Source of the DNA: Cyanobium sp. M30B3
GTDB lineage: Bacteria; Cyanobacteriota; Cyanobacteriia; PCC-6307; Cyanobiaceae
Reading direction: 5' to 3'
Length of the DNA stretch: 64,000 nucleotides
Assembly (NCBI GenBank): GCA_018399015.1
Contig: CP073761.1
Location: 1,426,001 to 1,490,000, forward strand
Positions 8,115 to 15,787 of the stretch are shown here, one piece after another (positions within the stretch are counted from its first letter, which is position 1; every line of letters starts with the position of its first letter). Below the pieces are notes generated by a model that made no database searches, was not told the DNA's origin, and saw only the letters and a list, made by a program, of their open reading frames with translations. Position numbers and translations under genes: made by a program.

Positions 8115-10184
8115 ATGTGTGGAATCGGCGGCATCTTCCATCGCCAGGCCGAGCGGCCGATCGATGAACAGCTGCTGGTGAACATGGCGGCCATCCAGGT
8201 ACACCGCGGCCCCGACGGCTTCGGCGTGCGCAGCCTGCCGGGGCAGGGCGTGGGCTTCTGCCATGCCCGCCTGTCGATCATCGACCTGGACGCCAACCGC
8301 GGCCGCCAGCCGTTCGTGTCCGAGGACGGCGAGCTGCTGATGGCCCACAACGGCGAGTTCTACGACTTCCAGCGCATCCGCGCCGATCTCACCGCCCGGG
8401 GGGTGCGCTTCAGCAGCAAGAGTGATTCCGAGATCCTGCTGCGCCTCTACCAGGAGCAGGGGCTGGAGGCCACCCTGCCCCTGCTGCGCGGCGAGTTCGC
8501 CTTCGCCCTGTTCAACCGCCAGAGCGACACGCTGGTGCTGGTGCGCGACCGCTTCGGCGTCAAACCCCAGTACTGGACCCTCACCGACGAGGGCCTGGTG
8601 TTCGGCTCCGAACTCAAGGTGCTGTTCGCCCACCCCGGCGTGCCGCGCCGCTTCAGCTCCCAGGGGCTGTTCCACCAGCTGATGCAGACGGTGGTGCCGG
8701 GCACCACCGCCTTCGAGGGGGTGCACCAGCTGCTGCCGGGCCACGTGCTCACGGTGCGCCGCCGGGGCGGCGCGTTCGAGATCAGTGATCGGGCCTACTG
8801 GGACGTGAACTTCCCCCGCCAGGGGGAGCGCGACGGCAACCTCAGCGAGAGCGACCACATCGAGGCCGTGCGCGCCGCCCTGCTGGAGGCGGTGGAGGTG
8901 CGCATGGTGGCCGACGTGCCGGTGGGCTGCTACCTCTCCGGCGGCATCGACTCCTGCTCGATCCTGGGGCTGGCGGCGGCGGTGAGCCAGAACCCGGTGC
9001 GGGCGTTCACGATCGGCTTCGACGACGCCCGCTACGACGAGACGCCGATCGCCACCGAGATGGCCGAGGCCACCGGCGCCGAGCAACTGGTGATGCGGCT
9101 CTCCGGCGACGAGCTCTACGGCCACCTGGAGGACACCATCTGGCACACCGAGCGCAGCATCTACAACACCCTGGCGGTGGCCAAGTTCCTGATGAGCCGG
9201 GAGGTGAACCGCGCCCACTACAAGGTGGTGATGACCGGCGAGGGCTCCGACGAACTGTTCGGCGGCTACCCGGCCTTCCGCCGCGACATGTTCCTGCACG
9301 GCCTCGACGACCTGCCGGCGGCCGAGCGCCAGGAGTGGGAGCAGCTGCTGCAGCAGGCCAACGCCCTGGTGCAGGGGGCGATGCTGGCCGAGGAGCAGGT
9401 GCACGACCCTGCCCTGGAGGCGGTGGTGGGCTTCACCCCCAGCTGCCTGCAGCCCTGGCTGGCCTGCGCGCCGCTGGTGCCCGATCTGCTGGCCCCCGAA
9501 CACCGCCGGGCCTGCGCCGGCTACGCCCCCGGCGCCGCCATCGCCGCCAGCCTCGATCCGCAACAGCTGGAGGGCCGTCACGCCCTCGACCGGGCCCAGT
9601 ACGTGTGGATCAAGACCATGCTCGAGGGCCAGATCCTCACCTGGGGCGGCGACCGGGTGGACATGGCCCACGCCATGGAGGCCCGCCCCGCCTTCCTCGA
9701 CCACCACCTGGCCGCGGTGGCGGTGCAGGTGCCGCCGGAGCTGCGCATCAAGGGCAAAACCGAGAAGTACGTGCTGCGCGAGGCCATGCGCGGCCTGCTG
9801 CCGGAGGTGCTCTACAAGCGGGAGAAGTTCGCCTTCATGGCACCGCCTGCCCACGCCGATGCCGAGAAGCGCTCCGCCATGCAGGCCCTGGCGGACCGCT
9901 ACCTCAGCCCGGAGACGATCGCCGCGGCCGGGCTGCTCGATCCGGCCGGGGTGGCCGCTCTGTTCGAGCGCCACGACCACCCGGACACCAGCGCCGCCCA
10001 GCGGGTGCAGCTGGACGCCATCATCAACCACCTGATCTGCGTGCAGATCATGCACAGGCTGTTCGTGGCTGCCGACATCCCCAGCCAGGCCCGGCGCAGG
10101 GCCGATGCCCTGGGCTGGCAGCTGCACCACGAGAACGAGGCCGAGCCGGCCTACGCCCGGATCGGCATGTCCCCTGTGGCGTGA
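8115..10184 (+). CDS. Asparagine synthetase-like glutamine amidotransferase
   Basis: A 689-residue AsnB-family enzyme. The N-terminal class II glutaminase domain begins MCGIGGIF with the catalytic Cys2, then RLSIIDL, NGEFYDF and KSDSEILL. The synthetase domain has the PP-loop SGGIDSCS near residue 280 and GEGSDELFGGY near 376. Such enzymes adenylate a carboxylate and transfer glutamine-derived ammonia to it. At 689 residues it is ~130 longer than E. coli AsnB, like the members that act in secondary or modified amino acid pathways, so the acceptor need not be aspartate. It sits between a divergent carbamoyltransferase and a DUF1028 gene, whose 3' end it overlaps by 34 bp. Confidence 0.87.
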   Translation: MCGIGGIFHRQAERPIDEQLLVNMAAIQVHRGPDGFGVRSLPGQGVGFCHARLSIIDLDANRGRQPFVSEDGELLMAHNGEFYDFQRIRADLTARGVRFSSKSDSEILLRLYQEQGLEATLPLLRGEFAFALFNRQSDTLVLVRDRFGVKPQYWTLTDEGLVFGSELKVLFAHPGVPRRFSSQGLFHQLMQTVVPGTTAFEGVHQLLPGHVLTVRRRGGAFEISDRAYWDVNFPRQGERDGNLSESDHIEAVRAALLEAVEVRMVADVPVGCYLSGGIDSCSILGLAAAVSQNPVRAFTIGFDDARYDETPIATEMAEATGAEQLVMRLSGDELYGHLEDTIWHTERSIYNTLAVAKFLMSREVNRAHYKVVMTGEGSDELFGGYPAFRRDMFLHGLDDLPAAERQEWEQLLQQANALVQGAMLAEEQVHDPALEAVVGFTPSCLQPWLACAPLVPDLLAPEHRRACAGYAPGAAIAASLDPQQLEGRHALDRAQYVWIKTMLEGQILTWGGDRVDMAHAMEARPAFLDHHLAAVAVQVPPELRIKGKTEKYVLREAMRGLLPEVLYKREKFAFMAPPAHADAEKRSAMQALADRYLSPETIAAAGLLDPAGVAALFERHDHPDTSAAQRVQLDAIINHLICVQIMHRLFVAADIPSQARRRADALGWQLHHENEAEPAYARIGMSPVA

Positions 10185-10876
10185 GGGCTCACCGGATGGG
10201 CGGCGCCAAAGCTGGAGGGCAGGCCGGCTCGGAAGTCGGTGTAGTAGGGGCGGCTGGTCTCGGCCAGGATCTCCCGCAGGGCCACCAGGGGTTCGGGGTG
10301 GTGGTCCACGCGGAAGTCGATCTGGGGATAGACCTCCCGGTCCATCACCAGCAGGGCGGCCGACTGGCGGCCGCGGTGATCGCCTCCGTGGGCCTCACCG
10401 GCTTCCAGGGCCCGCAGCAGGCGCTCCTCGAGGGCCAACCCCTCCCGCTCGGCGGCCATGTAGGCCTCCGCCATGGCCAGCAGCACCAGATCGGAAGCCA
10501 GGAAGTTGCCGGCCACCGAGAAGCCGGGATAGCAGCGGTGGGCGGCGATCCCGGCACAGTTCACGCCGGTCCATGCGGCGCTGCGTCCCTGGGCGTCCAC
10601 CAGATGCACCTGGCGGCCATCCCGGCCAGGATCGTCGCGCAGCAGCGAGGCCAGCACCTGCTCGGCCCCCTGCTCCCCGGCACTCTGGCGCTGCAGCTGT
10701 TCCAGACGATCCAGGCCCCAGGGGCCGAAATAGGGATTGGTGTTGGCCTGGGTGGCCACCGCTCCCACCCCAGCCCGGGCGTGGGGCACGAGTGAACCAA
10801 CGGCCAGATGCTTGGTGGCCACTGCAACACCGGTCTGGGCAGTCTGCCGATCCCAGGCCACGATCGAGTAGGTCAT
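10151..10876 (-). CDS. DUF1028 family protein (Ntn-hydrolase fold)
   Basis: A 241-residue DUF1028 protein, a family with the N-terminal-nucleophile hydrolase fold. The start MTYSIVAWD followed by TGVAVATKHLAVGSLVPHARAG is typical, as is TQANTNPYFGPWGLD. Family members occur near hydantoinase and amino-acid-amidohydrolase genes, but no reaction is firmly assigned. Here it is divergent from a carbamoylase-type hydrolase, sharing a 157-bp promoter region with a palindrome, and its 3' end overlaps that of the AsnB-like gene by 34 bp. The context supports a role in breaking or editing an amide or carbamoyl compound; this is inference. Confidence 0.85.
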   Translation of the reverse strand: MTYSIVAWDRQTAQTGVAVATKHLAVGSLVPHARAGVGAVATQANTNPYFGPWGLDRLEQLQRQSAGEQGAEQVLASLLRDDPGRDGRQVHLVDAQGRSAAWTGVNCAGIAAHRCYPGFSVAGNFLASDLVLLAMAEAYMAAEREGLALEERLLRALEAGEAHGGDHRGRQSAALLVMDREVYPQIDFRVDHHPEPLVALREILAETSRPYYTDFRAGLPSSFGAAHPVSPHATGDMPIRA

Positions 10877-10933
10877 CAGATCCCCAGCTCACGCATCGGT
10901 TCAGCGATGATTCCCTATGTCGCTCGTCCGAAC

Positions 10934-10949
10934 TGTGACCCTGGTCACT
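10934..10949. promoter_or_regulatory. CRP-type palindrome between divergent hydrolase genes
   Basis: TGTGACCCTGGTCACT contains GTGACC-CT-GGTCAC, a perfect 6-bp inverted repeat, and fits the CRP/SyCRP1 consensus TGTGA-N6-TCACA except for the last base. It lies 58 bp upstream of the DUF1028 start and 85 bp upstream of the carbamoylase start, so one bound dimer could control both. Confidence 0.5.
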
Positions 10950-11033
10950 GCTGACAACACAAACCACCTGCATCTGCAGCGCCAGGGGCCCCGGGCGGCG
11001 GAGTCTGGAACCGGCTGAAGCGATGATCGCCCC

Positions 11034-12338
11034 ATGACCCAGCCCGAAGCCCGCACCAGCACCCCATCGGCAGTTGCGGCCCTGGCCTCAGCTGGGGGCG
11101 CTGAGCCATTGCTGGCCGATGCCCAGCGCCTGGAGAGCCAGCTCGAGGCCCTCTCCCGGATCGGCCGTCTGGCCTCGGGCGCCGTCCGGCGCCTCGCTTT
11201 CAGCGACGAGGACCGGGCCGCCCGCGCCCAGGTGCGCCAGTGGATGGAGGAGCTGGGCATGGCAGTGCGCATCGATGCCGCCGGCAACCTGATCGGTCGC
11301 TACGAGGGCCTGAACCCGACCTTGCCGGTGCTGGCCACCGGCTCCCACATCGACACCGTGCCCGAGGGGGGGCGCTACGACGGAGCCCTGGGGGTTGTGG
11401 GGGCACTGGAGGGGGTGCGCCTTCTGGCCGAGAGGGGACTGCGGCTGCGCCACCCCCTGGAGGTGATCGTGTTCGCCGATGAGGAGAGCACGATGGTGGG
11501 CTGCAAGAGCATGGTGGGCCGGGCCGATCCCGATCCCACCAGCTACACCACCGCCGGTGGCCGGCCGATCCAGGAGTGCCTGGCCAGCATCGGCGGTGAC
11601 TGGGAACGGCGCGCCAGCGCCCAGCGCCGGCCCGAGGAGATTGCCGCCTTCCTGGAGCTGCACGTGGAACAGGGGGGAGTGCTGGAGGCGGTGGACCGGC
11701 AGATCGGGGTGGTGGAGGGGGTGGTGGGCCAGCAGCGCTACAGCCTGAGTGTGAGCGGTCAGGCCAACCACGCTGGCACCACGCCGATGGCCATGCGCCG
11801 CGACGCCCTCACCACCGCAGCCCGGATCATCCTGGCGATCGAGGATCTGGCCCAGCATTTCCCAGGGGATCCAGTGGCCACAGTGGGCAAGCTGCAGCTG
11901 TGGCCCAATGCGGCCAACATCGTGCCCGGACGGGTGGAATTCACCCTCGATATGCGCGATCTGTCCCATGCCGTGATCGACCAGATGCGCGCCCAGCTGG
12001 AACGGAAAATGGAAACCATTGCCGTCGCCAGCCGCAACCGCATCACCATCACGCCCCAGTTCGTGGTGGATCCCAGTCCCGCTGATCCACGCCTGCAAGC
12101 AGTGATCAGCGACGTCTGCCTGCAGCTGGGGCTCACTGCCACGCACCTCCCGAGCCGTGCCAGCCATGACGCCCAGGAGATGGGGCGGCTCACCGCCATG
12201 GGCATGATTTTCGTGCCGAGCCGAGGTGGCGTCTCGCACTCGGCCGACGAGTACACCTCCCCGGCGGAGTGCGCCCAGGGGGTGTCCGTGCTGCTCCACA
12301 GTCTGCTGCGGCTGGATGACCAGTTCGCCACCAGCTGA
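11034..12338 (+). CDS. Zn-dependent hydrolase of the carbamoylase / allantoate amidohydrolase family
   Basis: A 434-residue M20-type metallo-enzyme of the HyuC/AllC/PydC group, which cleaves N-carbamoyl amino acids, allantoate or ureidoglycolate to ammonia, CO2 and the free acid. Metal ligands and signatures are visible: TGSHIDTVPEGGRYDG (His, Asp) near residues 102-117, FADEESTMVGCKSM (Glu pair) near 148, ELHVEQGGVLE near 205, NHAGTTPMAMRRDAL near 244, and the C-terminal RASHDAQEM and GGVSHSADEY near 382-404. The unconserved first ~25 residues suggest the true start could be internal, but ATG 11034 has no strong rival. A receiver gene follows after 9 bp. The natural substrate is not determinable from sequence. 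Confidence 0.88.
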   Translation: MTQPEARTSTPSAVAALASAGGAEPLLADAQRLESQLEALSRIGRLASGAVRRLAFSDEDRAARAQVRQWMEELGMAVRIDAAGNLIGRYEGLNPTLPVLATGSHIDTVPEGGRYDGALGVVGALEGVRLLAERGLRLRHPLEVIVFADEESTMVGCKSMVGRADPDPTSYTTAGGRPIQECLASIGGDWERRASAQRRPEEIAAFLELHVEQGGVLEAVDRQIGVVEGVVGQQRYSLSVSGQANHAGTTPMAMRRDALTTAARIILAIEDLAQHFPGDPVATVGKLQLWPNAANIVPGRVEFTLDMRDLSHAVIDQMRAQLERKMETIAVASRNRITITPQFVVDPSPADPRLQAVISDVCLQLGLTATHLPSRASHDAQEMGRLTAMGMIFVPSRGGVSHSADEYTSPAECAQGVSVLLHSLLRLDDQFATS

Positions 12339-12347
12339 GGTGTTGCC

Positions 12348-12722
12348 ATGCTGAGCTGCGTGCTGGTTGAGGATGAACCCCTGTTGCGCGACCTGCTCAC
12401 GGAAGTGCTGCAGACCCATCCCGCCACCCGCATGCTCGGCAGTGTGGGCACCGTGGCCGAAGCCATCGCCCTGTGTGGCCAGCAAGCCCCGGACCTGCTG
12501 GTGCTGGACCTGAACCTGCCGGATGGCAACGGACTGGATGTGGCCCTGGCGGTGACGGCCCAGCGGGCTGACACCCAGGTGATCGTGCTCTCCGCCGAGG
12601 CCGGCTGTTTTGTCTGTCCGCAGGAACTGAGGCCGCTGCTGCGCGGGGTGATCGACAAGATCCACGCCTACGAGGCCCTGCCGGCGGAGATCGATGAAAT
12701 CCTGGCGGGGGCTCGGCCATGA
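12348..12722 (+). CDS. Single-domain response regulator (receiver only)
   Basis: A 124-residue receiver (REC) domain with no output domain. The acidic pocket E8-D9, phospho-acceptor D54 (LVLDLNLPDG), S82 and K104 are all in place. Start MLSCVLVEDEP. It follows the carbamoylase gene by 9 bp and overlaps the next gene (exported binding protein) in ATGA, so it is part of the same operon as that protein and the histidine kinase. Without a DNA-binding domain it may act by protein contact or as a phosphate relay, with transcription handled by another partner. Confidence 0.88.
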   Translation: MLSCVLVEDEPLLRDLLTEVLQTHPATRMLGSVGTVAEAIALCGQQAPDLLVLDLNLPDGNGLDVALAVTAQRADTQVIVLSAEAGCFVCPQELRPLLRGVIDKIHAYEALPAEIDEILAGARP

Positions 12723-13879
12723 GCTCCGCGCCCCCAGGCCAACAACCCACCATGCCCCCTGCTGGCGATCGCCACCTGATGCCAGGGCTGCCCCTGGCGC
12801 TGCGCTCCCGTCGCCGCCTGGCCCTGGGGCTCAGTGCCCTGGCCGCCACCGGCCTGGGCCTGGGGATCTGGCAGCGGCTGCAACCGGTGAAGGTGGCTGT
12901 TGGCGTGGATCGACCCCTGGTGTACGGGGCGGCCATCGATCCCACCGACCTCAACACCGCCCAGCACTACCTGGAGCAGAACCAGGACAGCCCGATCCGG
13001 CTGGAGACGATGTTCAACAGTGCCGATCCTCGCCAGGGCCGCGCCGATCTCAAGGCCGTGCGGGATCAGGGGGTGCGCTTCATCATCAACACCCAGACCT
13101 CCAGCCATGCCATACCAACCCTCGATCTCTACGACGACGGCCAGGTGCTGGCCATCAACGTGTCCGCCACCAGCACGGCGCTGAGTGGACGTGATGACCA
13201 CTTCCTGCGCATCATTCCCGACCTGGCCCAGGAGCAACGGGCCATCGCCACCCGCATCAACCAGATGGCGGGCAAGCGCCTGCTGGTGATGCGCGACACC
13301 CGCAATTTTCGTTACACCGAACCGGCGCTTGCCCAATTCCTCCAAGCCCTGCAGGCTGAGCGCGATTGGCAGGTCACGGTGCGCAGCTTTCGGACGGATC
13401 GCTTCGACCCCAGAAGGGAACAGGCTGTGCTCAGCCAGCCCTATGATGTTCTCTACATCTTAGGTGGTGACTTTCTGCCCACCATGGGCAACCTTGCCCA
13501 GCAGTTTCACCTGGCCAATCCCACGGCGCCGATCATGCTCACCCCCTGGGCCAATTCGCCGGCTGTGCTGGAAAATGCCGGCGATGCCCGGCAGATGGTC
13601 CTGATCGCCAGCCCCTATCCCGACCGCCGCACCAAACCGGCCCTGGCTCGTTACTTCAGCAGCCATGAGGAGCGCTTCGGCTATCAGCCCTATGCCATGG
13701 GCGTCGGCACCCGTCAGGCGATGGAGCTGCTGGATCAGGCCTTTCGCAGGGGCCACCGCACCCCATCCGCCGTCAGGCGCTACCTGCTCGCAGGCCAGCC
13801 GCACCGCACCAGCCTGGGCCCGATTCAGTTCAGCAGCAGCGGCGATGTGAACAGCACCTATCACTTCCTGAGGCCTTGA
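12719..13879 (+). CDS. Exported periplasmic ligand-binding protein, sensor partner
   Basis: A 386-residue protein with an N-terminal export signal: RSRRRLALGLSALAATGLGLG at about residues 30-50, with an arginine cluster that could serve Sec or Tat. The mature part has the layout of type I periplasmic binding proteins (LivJ/UrtA-like): VAVGVDRPLVYGAAIDP near 56, alternating strand-helix units, AVRDQGVRFIINTQTSSHA, and LYILGGDFLPTM. Several internal ATGs (12751, 12779) could be the true start. It lies between a receiver and a histidine kinase with 4-bp overlaps or less and no permease genes, so it probably presents a ligand to the kinase rather than to a transporter, as TorT does for TorS. Confidence 0.75.
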   Translation: MSSAPPGQQPTMPPAGDRHLMPGLPLALRSRRRLALGLSALAATGLGLGIWQRLQPVKVAVGVDRPLVYGAAIDPTDLNTAQHYLEQNQDSPIRLETMFNSADPRQGRADLKAVRDQGVRFIINTQTSSHAIPTLDLYDDGQVLAINVSATSTALSGRDDHFLRIIPDLAQEQRAIATRINQMAGKRLLVMRDTRNFRYTEPALAQFLQALQAERDWQVTVRSFRTDRFDPRREQAVLSQPYDVLYILGGDFLPTMGNLAQQFHLANPTAPIMLTPWANSPAVLENAGDARQMVLIASPYPDRRTKPALARYFSSHEERFGYQPYAMGVGTRQAMELLDQAFRRGHRTPSAVRRYLLAGQPHRTSLGPIQFSSSGDVNSTYHFLRP

Positions 13880-13881
13880 GG

Positions 13882-15765
13882 GTGAAGCGGCCGATCAGCT
13901 TCTGGCGCTACTGCCTCGGCCAGGAGCTGGTGGCCTTGTCGGTGGCCCTGGGCGTGCTGGGCAGCGTCAGCTGGCTGGCCCTCAGGGAGGTGAACCGCCG
14001 TTACATCAACCTGCACCGTGCCGATGCCGACCGCGTGCAGCTGCTGCTGCAGGAGCATGTGGGCGAAGCGATGGAGCGGTTCCGGTTGTTCCGCAACCTG
14101 GACGAAGAGGCGCACACCGAGGCGGCCAGCTATTTGATGGAGAGCTTTTCCGATATCTATCACCTGGACCACGAGCTGAGAGTGGTGAAGATCCATAAGC
14201 AAATACCTGGCAGCCGTGTTTTCGAGGGTTTTTCCTTCTCCGGTAGCAAAGTTGCCAGCCACCTGCAGCGCACTCAACTGCAGCACACTCATCTGCAGCA
14301 CAGCCACCTGCAGCACAGCCACCGACAGGACCTGCTCGCCAACAACAGCGCACAGGGCGATTCGGCCTTCCAGCCTTCACCCATCATCCGTGCCGCAGAG
14401 GACGAAGTCGCCAGCATCTATCTTGGCCTTTCCGGCCAATCGGAAAACACCATCTTACTGGGACGGCTAAATCTTTCCTACATTCAGGATTTCCTGCATC
14501 GGTTCGCCGCGATCAGCGGCACTCCCCTGCTGTTGGTGAACAACGACGGCCAGGTGATGCTCTCCAGCAATCGCGACCTGCCGATTGCAACCATTGATCT
14601 GGGAGCGGCGCTCAAGGAGGACCTGCCCAGGCCGATCCAGCTGGGGCCAACGCGCTGGTTACCGGTTGCGGGCAGCAGTGGTGAACTGGGCAGCTCCTTC
14701 ATCACCCTGGTGCCGACGCGTCCGATGGAGCAATACCAGCAGGTGCTGGGGATCGCATCGCTGGCGGTGTCTCTGTTGCTGGTGCTGATCTTCATCCTCA
14801 AGGCCCAGCGGCTGCACACCAATCTGTTCAACCCCGTGCGCACCTTCGCCGACCAGCTGCGCCTGGTGGAGAGCGGCCACGCCCCCGGCGAGGGACCGGA
14901 AACGCCCCAGCAGCAGCACCTGGCCGTCGCCGGAGAACGGTTCCTGGAAATCCGCCTGATCCAGGAGCGCTTTGCGGCGATGGTGGCGGCCATCCAGCAA
15001 CGGGAGAGCGAACTGCGTCAGGCCCTGCGCGCCAGCCTGGCTGCCGCCGCCGTGGGGCACGAGATCAAACAGCCCCTGAGCACCATCCGGCTGCTCTGCC
15101 AGCAGGCCAACCGCAGCGACCACGCTGCGGGACTGCGGCCCCTGCTCTCCCAGCTCGACAGGGAGTCGGGCCGGGTGGCCACCACCGTGGAGAGCATGCG
15201 CATGCTGCTCAGCAACGTGCAGAGCAACCAGGAGCCGCTCAATCTGGCGGACGCGGCCAGCAATGCCATCGCCTTCACCCACCACCAGCGCCGCTCACTC
15301 GGCGTTGTGTTCCGGGCCGAGGGGGTGAACGGTCTGCCCCTGGACGACTCCCCCCTGCCGGTGATCGGTGATCCCGTGCAGTTGCAGATCGCCATCGGCA
15401 ACCTGCTGCGCAATGGGGCGGAGGCGGCCGCCACCATGGCGCCGGAGCGGCGGCTGCTGCGGCTGCGGCTGCAGCGACTGCCAGCCAGCGCCGAACATCC
15501 CCATGGCCTGGCCGGCCTGGAAGTGGCGGACAGCGGTCCTGGCCTTCCCGGGCTGGATGGCAGCGGGGGCGGCGACCATCCCGGCAGGGAGCTGGGCCGC
15601 CAACCCCTGCACACCACCAAGGCCCACGGCAGCGGCCTGGGGCTGTTCGTGGTGCGCACCACCCTGGAGCAGCACGGCGGCTGGCTGCAGGCCGGGCGCT
15701 CCGCCGAGCTGGGTGGTGCGGCGGTGAGCCTGTGGTTGCCGCTGCGGCCGCCGCACGAGGCCTAG
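13882..15765 (+). CDS. Membrane sensor histidine kinase
   Basis: A 627-residue two-transmembrane sensor kinase. An N-terminal helix (about residues 12-34) and a second one near 288-308 (SLAVSLLLVLIFIL) enclose a ~250-residue periplasmic sensor domain. A HAMP-like linker, the phospho-acceptor box GHEIKQPLSTI (His ~393), the N box GNLLRNGAEAA (~505) and GSGLGLF (~584) follow. The periplasmic domain contains a 4 x 5-residue repeat (LQHTH/LQHSH) encoded by a 15-bp tandem duplication. The start is GTG 13882, with GAGG eight bases upstream; a TTG at 13876 overlapping the previous stop is possible. Partners are presumably the two preceding genes. Confidence 0.88.
   Translation: MKRPISFWRYCLGQELVALSVALGVLGSVSWLALREVNRRYINLHRADADRVQLLLQEHVGEAMERFRLFRNLDEEAHTEAASYLMESFSDIYHLDHELRVVKIHKQIPGSRVFEGFSFSGSKVASHLQRTQLQHTHLQHSHLQHSHRQDLLANNSAQGDSAFQPSPIIRAAEDEVASIYLGLSGQSENTILLGRLNLSYIQDFLHRFAAISGTPLLLVNNDGQVMLSSNRDLPIATIDLGAALKEDLPRPIQLGPTRWLPVAGSSGELGSSFITLVPTRPMEQYQQVLGIASLAVSLLLVLIFILKAQRLHTNLFNPVRTFADQLRLVESGHAPGEGPETPQQQHLAVAGERFLEIRLIQERFAAMVAAIQQRESELRQALRASLAAAAVGHEIKQPLSTIRLLCQQANRSDHAAGLRPLLSQLDRESGRVATTVESMRMLLSNVQSNQEPLNLADAASNAIAFTHHQRRSLGVVFRAEGVNGLPLDDSPLPVIGDPVQLQIAIGNLLRNGAEAAATMAPERRLLRLRLQRLPASAEHPHGLAGLEVADSGPGLPGLDGSGGGDHPGRELGRQPLHTTKAHGSGLGLFVVRTTLEQHGGWLQAGRSAELGGAAVSLWLPLRPPHEA
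14263..14322. repeat. In-frame tandem repeat, 4 x 15 bp, in the kinase sensor domain
   Basis: Four 15-bp units starting CTGCAGC; the last two are identical (CTGCAGCACAGCCAC). They encode LQRTQ-LQHTH-LQHSH-LQHSH, placing six histidines in 20 residues of the periplasmic domain. Copy-number change would keep the frame. Confidence 0.92.
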
Positions 15766-15787
15766 CGTTCGGCGTTTGCGCTCTGCC

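Noticed and set aside
6834-10130. Minus-strand open frame of 1,098 codons
   Set aside because: Shadow of the carbamoyltransferase and AsnB-like genes; product is His/Gln/Gly-rich without domains. Similar shadows over the symporter, glgP, pyk and dxs were also dropped.
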